A stretch of 64,000 nt of DNA from Bacteroidales bacterium (GTDB taxonomy: Bacteria; Bacteroidota; Bacteroidia; Bacteroidales; UBA932). Shown in pieces: positions 41,260-50,427 of the stretch. Position 1 is the first letter of the stretch. Each line of letters starts with the position of its first letter. Below the pieces are notes generated by a model. That model was not told where the DNA came from. It ran no database searches and saw only the letters and a program-made list of their open reading frames with translations. The stretch covers positions 1 to 64,000 of the forward strand of contig JAFZRX010000009.1 of assembly GCA_017619675.1 (NCBI GenBank), read 5' to 3'. A program made the translations under genes and the position numbers.

Positions 41260-42924
41260 ATGCTCAGCGCCCTTCATATCAAGAATTACGTTTTGATAGA
41301 CTCTCTGGATGTCTCTTTTCCGGAGGGTCTCGTCATTATTACCGGGCAGACCGGAGCGGGAAAATCCATCCTGCTGGGCGCCTTGTCCCTGTTGCTGGGA
41401 GCAAAGGCTGACGCATCGGTAATAAAGGACGGGGCGGATTCCTGCGTGGTGGAGGGTGAGTTCGAGATGGGCGGCTCCGACGATTTCATAGACTCCCTTC
41501 TTGCAGAGAACGACATTGACTGGGACGGTTCCCATCTGATAATCCGCCGCATAGTCAATGCAAGCGGCCGCAGCCGCAGTTTCATCAACGACCTTCCGGT
41601 GCAGGTAGGGGTGCTTTCAGGACTGTCCACCCACCTGGTGGACATCCATTCCCAGCACCAGAGCCTGCTCCTCACGGACCGCGCCTTCCAGCTTTCCATC
41701 CTTGACCGATATGCCGGCAATTCCGCACTCCTGGAGCGCTGCAAGGCCCTTTTCAAGGAACTGCAGTATACCCGGGCGGAACTCGCGGCCCTCACTTCAA
41801 AGCTGGAGAGGCTTTCTGCCGAAAGGGACTACACCCAGGCCCAGTTCGAGCAATTGGACACCGCGCGCCTGCGCGGAGGGGAGTTGGAAGAACTGGAGGC
41901 CGAGCAGAAGCAACTGGCCAACGCGGAGCAGATAAAGGAAAACCTTGCGGGCGTGCAGGCCCTGTTCGAGCCGGAAGGCGGCGACGGGCTTTCCATTGCC
42001 GCTTCGCTCAAGGAAGCCGGCCGCCTGCTCTCCAGGATCAGGGAATACGTCCCTGCCGCGGAGCAGTTGTCGGAAAGGCTTGAAAGCAGCCGCATAGAAC
42101 TGGAAGACATACTGGAAGAGGTATCGGACGTGTATTCCACCGTGGATGTCTCTCCGGACCGCCTCCAGAGCGTGGAAGAGAGGATGTCCCTTCTGTACAC
42201 CTTGATGAGGAAGCACGGCTGCTCCTCCCTGGAGGACCTCATAGGGGTCCGCGACGCCCTGTCCGGCGCCCTTTTCGATTCCGCTTCCCTTGAGGAGAAG
42301 GCGGAATCCCTCAAGGCCGCCGTCACCCGCATAGGGAAAGAATATGACGGCGTATGCCAGGAACTCCACAAGAAGCGCGCCCAGGCCTGCGGAGGTTTCT
42401 CTTCCGTAATAGAGAAGTCCATACGGTATCTGGAATTGGAGAACGCAGTCTTCAAAGCGGAGGTGCTGCCCGCATCGCCGTCCCTGACCGGCACGGACAG
42501 CATAGTCTTCACCTTCAGCGCCAACGGCCGCAATCCGGTTGAACTGGCCAAGTGCGCGTCGGGCGGTGAGATCTCACGTATAATGCTCTGCCTCAAGGCG
42601 TTGATGGCAAAATACGCCAAGATGCCTACCATGATTTTCGATGAAATAGATTCTGGAGTCTCAGGAAGCGTTGCGGACAAGATGGGTTCCATGATATGCG
42701 ACATGGGATCTGAAATGCAGGTGTTTGCAATTACCCATCTGCCGCAGGTGGCCGCCAAGGGAAAAGCCCATTATCTGGTGAGCAAGGGCAGCGGCCCTGA
42801 TGCCGTTTCCACCGTCAGCCTCCTTGACAGGGAAGGCCGCATCCGCGAACTGGCACGTATGCTCAGCGGCTCATCCGTAACGGAGGCCGCCATAGCAAAT
42901 GCCAAATCCCTCTTATTTGAGTAG
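41260..42924 (+). CDS. recN: DNA repair protein RecN
   Basis: 554 residues, SMC-like. Walker A at 29-36 (GQTGAGKS), central coiled coil of about 300 residues (SKLERLSAERDYTQAQFEQL), signature KCASGGEISRIMLCLKAL and Walker B PTMIFDEIDSGVSG. Acts in double-strand break repair. Its last 12 bases overlap the convergent LysM/periplasmic-binding gene. Confidence 0.96.
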   Translation: MLSALHIKNYVLIDSLDVSFPEGLVIITGQTGAGKSILLGALSLLLGAKADASVIKDGADSCVVEGEFEMGGSDDFIDSLLAENDIDWDGSHLIIRRIVNASGRSRSFINDLPVQVGVLSGLSTHLVDIHSQHQSLLLTDRAFQLSILDRYAGNSALLERCKALFKELQYTRAELAALTSKLERLSAERDYTQAQFEQLDTARLRGGELEELEAEQKQLANAEQIKENLAGVQALFEPEGGDGLSIAASLKEAGRLLSRIREYVPAAEQLSERLESSRIELEDILEEVSDVYSTVDVSPDRLQSVEERMSLLYTLMRKHGCSSLEDLIGVRDALSGALFDSASLEEKAESLKAAVTRIGKEYDGVCQELHKKRAQACGGFSSVIEKSIRYLELENAVFKAEVLPASPSLTGTDSIVFTFSANGRNPVELAKCASGGEISRIMLCLKALMAKYAKMPTMIFDEIDSGVSGSVADKMGSMICDMGSEMQVFAITHLPQVAAKGKAHYLVSKGSGPDAVSTVSLLDREGRIRELARMLSGSSVTEAAIANAKSLLFE

Positions 42925-44310
42925 TTTGATAGAAAGGTCTGTATCGTAGACCACACGCCTCACAGCAGTGTTGAGGTATCCTCCCATCATGCCCGTATGG
43001 GTGAAATAGAAGTCTGACTGGAGGCCGCGTACGTTACGGTCAGACAGATGGCGTGTCCAGTCAGAGCCGTAATCCGCAAACATGCTTATGAAGTACTTTG
43101 CGGTATCGTATCCCTGGAATGCGTACGGTCCAGGTTCCGCATTGAAGAGGGCCCTATATGCCATGAGGAATTTCTTCACTGCGGCATCGTCATAGTCGAT
43201 GAAGTAGGAAGAACAGAGATGGAGATGGGTGTTGTGGTAGTTTTCCACCTCAATGGTGTCGTAGTTCCTCATCTTGGAAGGACCGTACAGGACTACGTTA
43301 TAGTCGCGGAATGCCATCAGGTTCAGATTCCTGACAACGTCGTTCACGAAGGCCTCGTTGTCTGAAGCGATTACCACGTGATTCACGGCGGTGGTGCTCA
43401 TCAGGCTCTGCAGGTTGTTTATTACGTTGCGTCCCTGGAGGATTCCGTAATTGACTGTGTTGTACTGCATTCCGGATGCGGCCAGCTTGGAGGCCAACGC
43501 CGTGGGAGTGGTGTTGTTCTCCGTGAACAGGATCAGCTTGTCCGCAGGCTTGCGCTCCTCCGCGATCCATGAAACGATCTCGGAAAGCTGCTGGTCAGCG
43601 GAAGACGGGGCCTGGATGACCCTCATTCCGGATTCCGCCAGTGCGGCGGCCCTGGAATCCAGTGGAGATACCACGTATTGGTTCCATGGGCAGTCCTCCA
43701 GTACGGTGGAGATGTTGGCGGTGGAGAGAGGGCCTATGATGACATCCGAGCTGGAGAGTTCGGACGCGTTCACAGGGTTGCTGTTGGTACGCATGTCATA
43801 TACCTGCAGGTCTGTGTTGATGCCCTGCTCGGCGAGGTCCCTTACGGCCAGCAGCACTCCGCTGTAGAAGTCATAGTTGGAGCCGTTGATTCCGTTGGCT
43901 GTGCTGAACGGGAGTATGAGCGTAGCCTTTACCCTGTCCGTCTGCCTGTTGAATATCCGTGAAAAGACCTGGCCCAGGTACTCGCCAATGTTTGTGGCGG
44001 TACTGTCAAGCTGCTCCGCAGCCTGCTGGGCGATGTCCTTTACGGCGCTTCCCACCTCGGAAACTTTTTCCTTGGCTTTCCTGAGGGGGATCTTGAGTTC
44101 CTGCCGCCTCTGGAGTACAGCGCTCTTGAGCCCGTTGAAGTCAATGATGTCCTGCGGGTCTACATTGTACGTCTTGGCTATGGAGTTCAGATCCTCATAC
44201 CACTTCACGGTGTGGGTGGTATACTCCTGCTCCTGCTCCTGAGCCTGAGCGGCAAATGCCAGCGGCAGGAAGCAAAGCACCAAGATCAGTATGCGGCGGA
44301 AACTTTTCAA
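42913..44310 (-). CDS. LysM plus periplasmic-binding-fold protein (LpoA-like architecture)
   Basis: 465 residues. Signal peptide (ILILVLCFLPLAFAAQAQ), one LysM at about 31-77 (YTTHTVKWYEDLNSIAKTYN; LQRRQELKIPL), a helical spacer, then a type-1 periplasmic-binding fold from about 125 (VKATLILPFSTANGINGSNY; SSDVIIGPLSTANISTVLED). No transporter genes are near. A peptidoglycan-binding module joined to this fold recalls LpoA, the outer-membrane activator of PBP1A, but the assignment is by analogy. Directly downstream of an OmpH-like gene, with no gap. Confidence 0.8.
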   Translation of the reverse strand: MKSFRRILILVLCFLPLAFAAQAQEQEQEYTTHTVKWYEDLNSIAKTYNVDPQDIIDFNGLKSAVLQRRQELKIPLRKAKEKVSEVGSAVKDIAQQAAEQLDSTATNIGEYLGQVFSRIFNRQTDRVKATLILPFSTANGINGSNYDFYSGVLLAVRDLAEQGINTDLQVYDMRTNSNPVNASELSSSDVIIGPLSTANISTVLEDCPWNQYVVSPLDSRAAALAESGMRVIQAPSSADQQLSEIVSWIAEERKPADKLILFTENNTTPTALASKLAASGMQYNTVNYGILQGRNVINNLQSLMSTTAVNHVVIASDNEAFVNDVVRNLNLMAFRDYNVVLYGPSKMRNYDTIEVENYHNTHLHLCSSYFIDYDDAAVKKFLMAYRALFNAEPGPYAFQGYDTAKYFISMFADYGSDWTRHLSDRNVRGLQSDFYFTHTGMMGGYLNTAVRRVVYDTDLSIKLLK

Positions 44311-44925
44311 TTATTTCGCGTTTTTGGTTTTGATATATTCTTCGTTGAGTCCGGCGATCAGTTCGTCGGTGATGTCGAGTGCGGAATCTCCTGATGCGAT
44401 AGGAGCTGCAAGGATATTGCCCTGGGTGGAGACTATCATTGCGTACTGCTTAACCTCGTTGTATGCCTGGAGATATGTGTTGATTGCGTCTGCGATCTGG
44501 TTGAGCATTACTGACTGCTCCTCGTTCATCTCTTGCTCCTTCTGGGCCGCGTACTCCTGGAATTCCTGGCTCTGCTGCTGGAGTTTCTGGTACTGGACCT
44601 CTGCTACGGAACTTGTAAGGAGGCCCTTGTTGATCTTCTCCTGGAAGGAATTGGCGTCGCTGTTAAGCCTGTTCTGCCTTCTGTTTATTTCTTCTGAGAT
44701 GCTCTGGATCTTGGTCTGTACCACGCTGCTGAGGTCGTTGGCCATGTCATACTCATTTAAAACCCTGTCCAGGTTGAAATAAACGATGGCGCCTTTCTGG
44801 GGGCCGGTAGCATCAGTCTCCTCTACGACCGGAGCCTTCTTGGGTGAAGACGCGAACTGGAGGACAGCAAGCGCGATAACGCCTGCGAGGGCGATGATGC
44901 TGAGAATAAGTGGAGTCTTTTTCAT
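44311..44925 (-). CDS. OmpH/Skp-family protein with N-terminal membrane anchor
   Basis: 204 residues. N-terminal hydrophobic segment (LILSIIALAGVIALAVLQFA) that looks more like an anchor than a cleaved signal, then IVYFNLDRVLNEYDMANDLS and long coiled coils (INRRQNRLNSDANSFQEKI; QQSQEFQEYAAQKEQEMNEE) typical of Skp/OmpH. Periplasmic chaperone-like. A second family member lies behind bamA. Stop codon abuts the start of the LysM protein gene. Confidence 0.85.
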   Translation of the reverse strand: MKKTPLILSIIALAGVIALAVLQFASSPKKAPVVEETDATGPQKGAIVYFNLDRVLNEYDMANDLSSVVQTKIQSISEEINRRQNRLNSDANSFQEKINKGLLTSSVAEVQYQKLQQQSQEFQEYAAQKEQEMNEEQSVMLNQIADAINTYLQAYNEVKQYAMIVSTQGNILAAPIASGDSALDITDELIAGLNEEYIKTKNAK

Positions 44926-44963
44926 TTTAAATATTTCGTTTCTTAATTATTATTCAAGGATGA

Positions 44964-44971
44964 CAAAGGTA
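44964..44971 (-). promoter_or_regulatory. -7 box of the OmpH-like/LysM unit
   Basis: The minus strand reads TACCTTTG, 39 bases before the OmpH-like ATG and just outside the pdxJ stop at 44973. It suggests independent transcription from pdxJ. Confidence 0.5.
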
Positions 44972-44972
44972 G

Positions 44973-45692
44973 TCAAAAATTCTTTATCTTCAGTAGATAG
45001 GCCTCAATTGTTTTCTCCAGTCCCATGTACAGGGCGTCGCAAATAATGGCATGCCCAATGGAAACCTCGTCCGTCCACGGTATGGTCTGGATGAAATAAC
45101 CCAGGTTGTCCAGGTTCAGGTCGTGTCCGGCGTTCAATCCGAGGCCCAGTTCCTTTGCCTTCACCGCTGTCCTCAGGTACGGCTCTATCGCAATTTCCTT
45201 GCCATTTGGGAAATTCTCCGCATATCCGGCGGTGTAGAGTTCCACCCTGTCCGCACCGCATTCGAACGCTCCCTGCGCCATGACGGGGTCAGGGTCGATG
45301 AATATGGAGACGCGTATGCCGCAGTCCTGGAACTGCCTTGTGACCTTTGTAAGGAACTCCTTGTTGGCCAGGGTGTCCCAGCCTGCGTTGGAGGTGATGG
45401 CGTCATGCGCGTCAGGGACCAGGGTCACCTGATCCGGCCTTACCTTGCATACAAGGTCTATGAAACTTGGTATGGGATTGCCCTCGATGTTGAACTCCGT
45501 GGAGACCAGCGGACGCAGGGCGAGGACGTCGCTGTAGCGGATGTGCCTTTCGTCCGGACGGGGGTGCACGGTGATGCCCTGGGCGCCGAAGCGCTCGCAG
45601 TCCAGCGCTGCTTTTTCAACATCCGGCATATTGCCGCCCCTGGCATTGCGCAGGGTGGCTATCTTGTTGATATTTACGCTTAGTCTTGTCAT
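44973..45692 (-). CDS. pdxJ: Pyridoxine 5'-phosphate synthase
   Basis: 239 residues, TIM barrel. Motifs [33 protein letters not shown] (active-site His and Arg), EFNIEGNP, and [15 protein letters not shown]. Condenses 1-deoxyxylulose-5-phosphate with aminoacetone phosphate to form PNP. A TATTTTTG box (45711-45704) lies only 11 bases upstream of the ATG. Divergent from nadK. Confidence 0.97.
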   Translation of the reverse strand: MTRLSVNINKIATLRNARGGNMPDVEKAALDCERFGAQGITVHPRPDERHIRYSDVLALRPLVSTEFNIEGNPIPSFIDLVCKVRPDQVTLVPDAHDAITSNAGWDTLANKEFLTKVTRQFQDCGIRVSIFIDPDPVMAQGAFECGADRVELYTAGYAENFPNGKEIAIEPYLRTAVKAKELGLGLNAGHDLNLDNLGYFIQTIPWTDEVSIGHAIICDALYMGLEKTIEAYLLKIKNF

Positions 45693-45733
45693 AATAACTT
45701 CCGCAAAAATAGGGATTTATTGTAAATATTGAT

Positions 45734-45741
45734 TAATTTTG
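45734..45741 (+). promoter_or_regulatory. -7 box of nadK
   Basis: TAATTTTG (perfect TAnnTTTG) 16 bases before ATG 45758, giving a leader of about 10 bases. No clear -33 element. Confidence 0.5.
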
Positions 45742-45757
45742 ACATTCAAAACAACCG

Positions 45758-46558
45758 ATGAGACTTGCAATTTATATAGCCAATCCCGGACTCAAGGAAA
45801 ACATGCAGTGGATTAATCTGTATGAAGAACTTTCCGCCAGCCATGAACTGTATTACGTTAACGTCCGGGAAGACGTGAAACCAGATACCGATATGCTACT
45901 GAGCGTGGGCGGAGACGGGACCTACCTGTCTGCCGCGCAGATCAGCGCGGCCTGCGGAATCCCCATCCTGGGAGTGAATTTCGGGAGGCTGGGCTTCCTG
46001 TCGGAGAATGCGCCGGACTCTATTGCGGCGCCTCTCCTCTCCAAGGAATTCGTGGTAGAGGACAGGGACCTGCTCCAGGTATCGGTTAATGGGGAGGAAC
46101 CCCGATATGCCTTCAACGAAGTGACCGTCTCCCGCAGGGGTGCCGTGCTTATTGGCGTAAGCGTTTCGCTGGATGGGCAGAGCCTGCCTACATACTGGGC
46201 TGACGGCCTTCTGGTGGCTACCAGTTCCGGTTCCACGGCATACTCCCTCAGCGTGGGAGGCCCTATCTGTCTCCCGGAAAGCAAGGTCCTTATCATATCT
46301 CCGATAGCGCCTCACAACCTGAACATGCGGCCTCTGATAGTGCCCTCCGGAACCAGGATAGGGATGGAGTTCCACAGCAGGGAGCAGGGCCTGATATTGA
46401 CGGCGGACAATTCAACGGAAGTAATAGACGACAAGGCCCATATAGATATCTCAGTGGCACAATTTTCGCTCAAAAGAGTCCGTCTGCGCAAGTCCAATTT
46501 CATTGGCGCTCTCCGCTCAAAGCTGTTCTGGGGAGAAGATGTACGCAACGAAAACTAA
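45758..46558 (+). CDS. nadK: NAD kinase
   Basis: 266 residues, slightly short for the family because the N-terminal segment is compact. Phosphate loop LLSVGGDGTYLSAAQI, GVNFGRLGFLSE, FNEVTVSRRG, and SSGSTAYSLSVGGPICLPES are all diagnostic. Phosphorylates NAD to NADP. Nine bases before uppS. Confidence 0.96.
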   Translation: MRLAIYIANPGLKENMQWINLYEELSASHELYYVNVREDVKPDTDMLLSVGGDGTYLSAAQISAACGIPILGVNFGRLGFLSENAPDSIAAPLLSKEFVVEDRDLLQVSVNGEEPRYAFNEVTVSRRGAVLIGVSVSLDGQSLPTYWADGLLVATSSGSTAYSLSVGGPICLPESKVLIISPIAPHNLNMRPLIVPSGTRIGMEFHSREQGLILTADNSTEVIDDKAHIDISVAQFSLKRVRLRKSNFIGALRSKLFWGEDVRNEN

Positions 46559-46567
46559 ATCATTGAT

Positions 46568-47248
46568 ATGCAAGAAGAAAGCAAAATTCCCGTTCACGTC
46601 TCCATCATAATGGATGGAAACGGCAGATGGGCCCGGGAGAGGGGACAGGAACGTGTTTTCGGCCATAAGAACGGAGTACAGAGCGTTAAGGCTTGCGTTG
46701 AGCAGGCCGGCCGCAGGGGAGTGAAGTATCTTTCCCTCTTTGCATTCTCTGAGGAGAACTGGGCCCGCCCCCAGGACGAGGTAAGCACCCTGATGGACAT
46801 GATGATGAAATCCATCCACGACGAAGTCAATAACCTCCGTGACAACGGTGTGCGTTTCCTGGTGCTTGGCAACAGGGCCAGGCTCTCCAAGCCTCTTCAG
46901 GCCGCCATCGCCTCCCTGGAGGCCACCACAAAGAACAACACGGTCCTCACCCTTATAGTGTTCCTCAGTTACAGCGGCAAATGGGACATCTCCCAGGCGG
47001 CCGCCAAGATGGCCGCGGCCGGTGACACTGACCTTGAAAAGTACCTGGTTACCAACGGTATACCTGATCCGGACCTTATTATCCGCACTTCCGGGGAGCA
47101 GCGCATCAGCAATTTCATGCTCTGGCAGGCTGCTTACTCGGAGTGGTATTTCCCGGAGACCCTATGGCCGGACTTCAGGGAGAAGGAGTTCGACAAAGCG
47201 CTCGAAGAATACGCAAAGAGGGACCGCCGGTATGGTAAAGTCAAATAA
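46568..47248 (+). CDS. uppS: Undecaprenyl diphosphate synthase
   Basis: 226 residues. Catalytic Asp in IIMDGNGRWARERG, then YLSLFAFSEENWARP, and the C-terminal PDLIIRTSGEQRISNFMLWQ with substrate-binding Arg. Makes the C55 lipid carrier for peptidoglycan and surface glycans. Immediately upstream of bamA, as in many Bacteroidetes. Confidence 0.97.
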   Translation: MQEESKIPVHVSIIMDGNGRWARERGQERVFGHKNGVQSVKACVEQAGRRGVKYLSLFAFSEENWARPQDEVSTLMDMMMKSIHDEVNNLRDNGVRFLVLGNRARLSKPLQAAIASLEATTKNNTVLTLIVFLSYSGKWDISQAAAKMAAAGDTDLEKYLVTNGIPDPDLIIRTSGEQRISNFMLWQAAYSEWYFPETLWPDFREKEFDKALEEYAKRDRRYGKVK

Positions 47249-47254
47249 TTGACT

Positions 47255-47262
47255 TATATTTG
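47255..47262 (+). promoter_or_regulatory. -7 box of bamA
   Basis: TATATTTG, perfect match, 26 bases before ATG 47289 and 6 bases after the uppS stop, so bamA can be transcribed independently of nadK-uppS. No clear -33 element. Confidence 0.55.
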
Positions 47263-47288
47263 TAGACTTATTTGGAAAACCGATATAG

Positions 47289-49826
47289 ATGAAGCTATCT
47301 AAACTCATATTCTCTGTCATGGCGCTGGCATTGCCTCTTTTTGCGGCGGCCCAGCAGACAGGCTTTGAGGTAGACTATAATAACCCCAGGAAATTCATCC
47401 TGGGAGACATAACCGTAGAAGGAAACCATTATTTCAGCGCCCAGCAGATCATCCAGCAGACAGGCCTGCGCAAGGGCATGGAGGTGGGCGTCCCAAGTGA
47501 CGACCTCAACGCCGTGGTTGACCGCCTCTATCTCCAGAGATACTTCGAGGACATCGCCCTCAAGGTTGACAGCCTCAGTTCCAACAGGGATTCCATCTAT
47601 CTGAAGGTTGTCCTCAAGGAAAGGCCCAGGGTTTCCCGCTGGACATTCAGCGGAATCCGCAAGTCGGAGCAGACTGACCTCCAGGAAAGGCTCAACTTCA
47701 GGAGGGGAGGAGAATTCTCCGATTACGTGGCCCAGACATCCACTGACATCATCAAGCGCTATTTCTCGGAGAAAGGATTCCTGAACGCTGACGTCCAGAT
47801 AGAAACCCAGGAAGACACAGTCATCCAGAACGCCGTCAGGGTCAACTACGCTATAAACAAGGGCACCAGGGTAAGGATCAAGGACATCAATTTCTACGGA
47901 AACGAAGACGTCAAGGAGTACAAGCTGGCCAAGTCCATGAAGAAGACCAAGTCCAACAAATGGTACAACTTCTTCCACTCCAAGAAATTCAACGAGAAAG
48001 AGTATCCAAATGACAAGGAAGGCCTTGTGAGCGCGTTCAACGAAGCGGGTTTCCGCGACGCGCGTATCCTCAAGGACTCAATATACTACATCGAGCCAAA
48101 TAAGCTGGGAATAGACTTCTACATAGACCAGGGCCAGAAATATTATTTCAGGGACATCACCTGGACGGGAAACTCCGTCTATTCCGCTGACCAGCTCAAC
48201 CAGATCCTCAATATCAACAAGGGAGACATCTACGATATCGTCACCCTTGAGAAGAGGCTCTTCGGCGGCGGCAAGGAGAGCGATTACGACGTCTCCAAGC
48301 TCTACCGCGACAACGGCTACCTGTTCTTCAACATCACTCCGGTGGAACTTAACATCCAGGGAGATTCCATAGACGTTGAACTCCGCATCACGGAAGGAAA
48401 GCCGGCCACCCTGAACAATATCGTCATCAACGGCAACGACCTGACCAACGAGAGGGTGGTACGCCGCCAGATATACACCCGTCCGGGCTATCTGTTCACC
48501 CAGACCCAGTTCGAAAGGTCCATCAGGGAGATTGCTTCTTTGGGCCAGTTCGATCCTGAGGCCATCATGGACCCCAACAAGGGCTATTCAGTAGTTCCCA
48601 ACGCGCTCAACAACACGGTAGACCTTGTGTACAACGTTACCGAGAAGCCTTCCAGCCAGCTGGAACTTTCCGGAGGTTGGGGCGGAAGGACATTCGTAGG
48701 TTCCCTTGGAGTAAGCTTCAACAACTTCTCCACCCGAAGGATGTTCGAGAAGGGTGCATGGAGGCCGGTTCCTCTTGGAGACGCCCAGACACTTTCACTC
48801 AGATTCCAGACCAACGGTACATACTATACCGCCCTTACGGCAAGTTTCATGGAGCCGTGGCTCTTTGGAAAGAAACCTACTTCTCTCAGCCTTTCCGCAT
48901 ATTACACCCGCCAGACAAACTCCTACCTTGCCTGGAACATCCTGAACAACGACCGTCAGATGGAGGTGTTCGGATTTGCCGGAGGAATCGGTACAAGGCT
49001 CAAGTGGCCTGACGACTATTTCGTGCTCTACAACGGACTGAGCTGGCAGACCTACAGGCTTGCAAACTGGTATTCCGGATCGTTCATCTTTGACAGCGGT
49101 ATCTCACATAACCTCAGTTATTCCATCAATCTGTCCAGGACTTCTACGGACCAGCAGATATATCCCCGCCAGGGTTCGGAGTTCGTGGCATCCCTACAGC
49201 TGACCCCTCCCTACTCGCTTCTGCGCAAGAATGCAGACGCAATTGACTATGAGTCCCAGACGGCCCAGCAGCGCTATAAATGGGTGGAATATCACAAATG
49301 GAAATTTTCTGGTACGGTTTATGCCAAGTTGGTTGGTGACCTCGTGTTGATGAGCAGGGCCCAGTTCGGATATCTCGGCTACTACAGCAGGAATCTGGGA
49401 TATTCACCGTTCGAAGGCTTCCTCGTCGGAGGAGACGGAATGTCCGGTTACAACACCTACGGATCAGAAGTCATCTCCCTGAGGGGATACGAGAATTATT
49501 CTTTGACACCTTACCTGCCGTCCAAGTATAACTCATCCGGTTATGCTTACGCCGGCAACGTATATGACAAGTTTACAGTGGAGCTCCGCTATCCTGTAAT
49601 CCTCCAGCCGCAGTCCACCATTTTCGCGCTGCTGTTCCTGGAAGGAGGAAACTGCTGGGCCGACATCAGGGACTTTCGTCCGTTCCAGATCAAGAGATCG
49701 GCCGGTGTGGGAGTCAGGGTATTCCTCCCTATGGTGGGCCTGCTTGGAGTTGACTGGGGCTGGGGATTCGATGACCAGCAGTACGGAAGGAGCCAGTTCC
49801 ACTTTGTGATAGGACAACAGTTCTAG
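47289..49826 (+). CDS. bamA: Outer membrane protein assembly factor BamA
   Basis: 845 residues. Signal peptide (IFSVMALALPLFAAAQ), then five POTRA domains in about the first 430 residues (FILGDITVEGNHYFSAQQII; VRIKDINFYGNEDVKEYKLA; YFRDITWTGNSVYSADQLNQ), followed by a 16-strand barrel (Omp85 domain) with LVGGDGMSGYNTYGSE and RGYENYSLTP. It ends FHFVIGQQF, with the terminal Phe of the beta-signal. Core of the machine that inserts outer-membrane barrels. Confidence 0.97.
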   Translation: MKLSKLIFSVMALALPLFAAAQQTGFEVDYNNPRKFILGDITVEGNHYFSAQQIIQQTGLRKGMEVGVPSDDLNAVVDRLYLQRYFEDIALKVDSLSSNRDSIYLKVVLKERPRVSRWTFSGIRKSEQTDLQERLNFRRGGEFSDYVAQTSTDIIKRYFSEKGFLNADVQIETQEDTVIQNAVRVNYAINKGTRVRIKDINFYGNEDVKEYKLAKSMKKTKSNKWYNFFHSKKFNEKEYPNDKEGLVSAFNEAGFRDARILKDSIYYIEPNKLGIDFYIDQGQKYYFRDITWTGNSVYSADQLNQILNINKGDIYDIVTLEKRLFGGGKESDYDVSKLYRDNGYLFFNITPVELNIQGDSIDVELRITEGKPATLNNIVINGNDLTNERVVRRQIYTRPGYLFTQTQFERSIREIASLGQFDPEAIMDPNKGYSVVPNALNNTVDLVYNVTEKPSSQLELSGGWGGRTFVGSLGVSFNNFSTRRMFEKGAWRPVPLGDAQTLSLRFQTNGTYYTALTASFMEPWLFGKKPTSLSLSAYYTRQTNSYLAWNILNNDRQMEVFGFAGGIGTRLKWPDDYFVLYNGLSWQTYRLANWYSGSFIFDSGISHNLSYSINLSRTSTDQQIYPRQGSEFVASLQLTPPYSLLRKNADAIDYESQTAQQRYKWVEYHKWKFSGTVYAKLVGDLVLMSRAQFGYLGYYSRNLGYSPFEGFLVGGDGMSGYNTYGSEVISLRGYENYSLTPYLPSKYNSSGYAYAGNVYDKFTVELRYPVILQPQSTIFALLFLEGGNCWADIRDFRPFQIKRSAGVGVRVFLPMVGLLGVDWGWGFDDQQYGRSQFHFVIGQQF

Positions 49827-49848
49827 AAATAAATAAATATTTAAGGAT

Positions 49849-50406
49849 ATGAAAAAGTTAGTTTTGATCGCCGCAATGGCATTCGTTTCAGTAGCAGCCT
49901 TCGCACAGAAGTTTGCTCACGTAAACTTTCAGGAGCTCGTTTATCTCATGCCTGAGATGGATACTGCCAGGGAGACCATGAACGCTGCACAGCAGGAAGC
50001 TGCCGATACCTTCCAGACCATGGTTGACGAGTACAACTCAAAGATGAGCCAGTACCAGCAGAAAGCATCTACCTGGACTGCAGCCATCCTTGAGAGCAAG
50101 CAGAAAGAGCTCGCTGACATCGAGCAGAGGGTTCAGGAATTCCAGCAGTCAGTTCAGATGGAGCTTCAGCAGCAGGAGCAGAGCCTTATGGCCCCTATCC
50201 AGCAGAAGGCCCAGGAGACAGTTGCCAAGTTGGCCAAGGAGGGCGGTTATATCTATGTATTCGATATCAACACAGCCCTGTATGTTGACGAGAACCAGAG
50301 CGTGGATCTCACCAGAGCAGCCAGAAGGGCCCTCAACATTCCTGAGGACAGGACTTTGGAGGCACTTGCCGCACAGCTCCAGGCACAGGCTCAGGGACAG
50401 CAATAG
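49849..50406 (+). CDS. Periplasmic chaperone Skp/OmpH
   Basis: 185 residues. Signal peptide (KKLVLIAAMAFVSVAAFAQ), then FAHVNFQELVYLMPEMDTAR and long Gln/Glu-rich coiled coils (VQEFQQSVQMELQQQEQSLM). Ends with a Gln/Ala tail. Holds unfolded outer-membrane proteins in transit to BamA; the gene follows bamA after 22 bases, the classical order. One of two family members in the window. Confidence 0.93.
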   Translation: MKKLVLIAAMAFVSVAAFAQKFAHVNFQELVYLMPEMDTARETMNAAQQEAADTFQTMVDEYNSKMSQYQQKASTWTAAILESKQKELADIEQRVQEFQQSVQMELQQQEQSLMAPIQQKAQETVAKLAKEGGYIYVFDINTALYVDENQSVDLTRAARRALNIPEDRTLEALAAQLQAQAQGQQ

Positions 50407-50427
50407 TTATTAACCAAAATATAGTCT

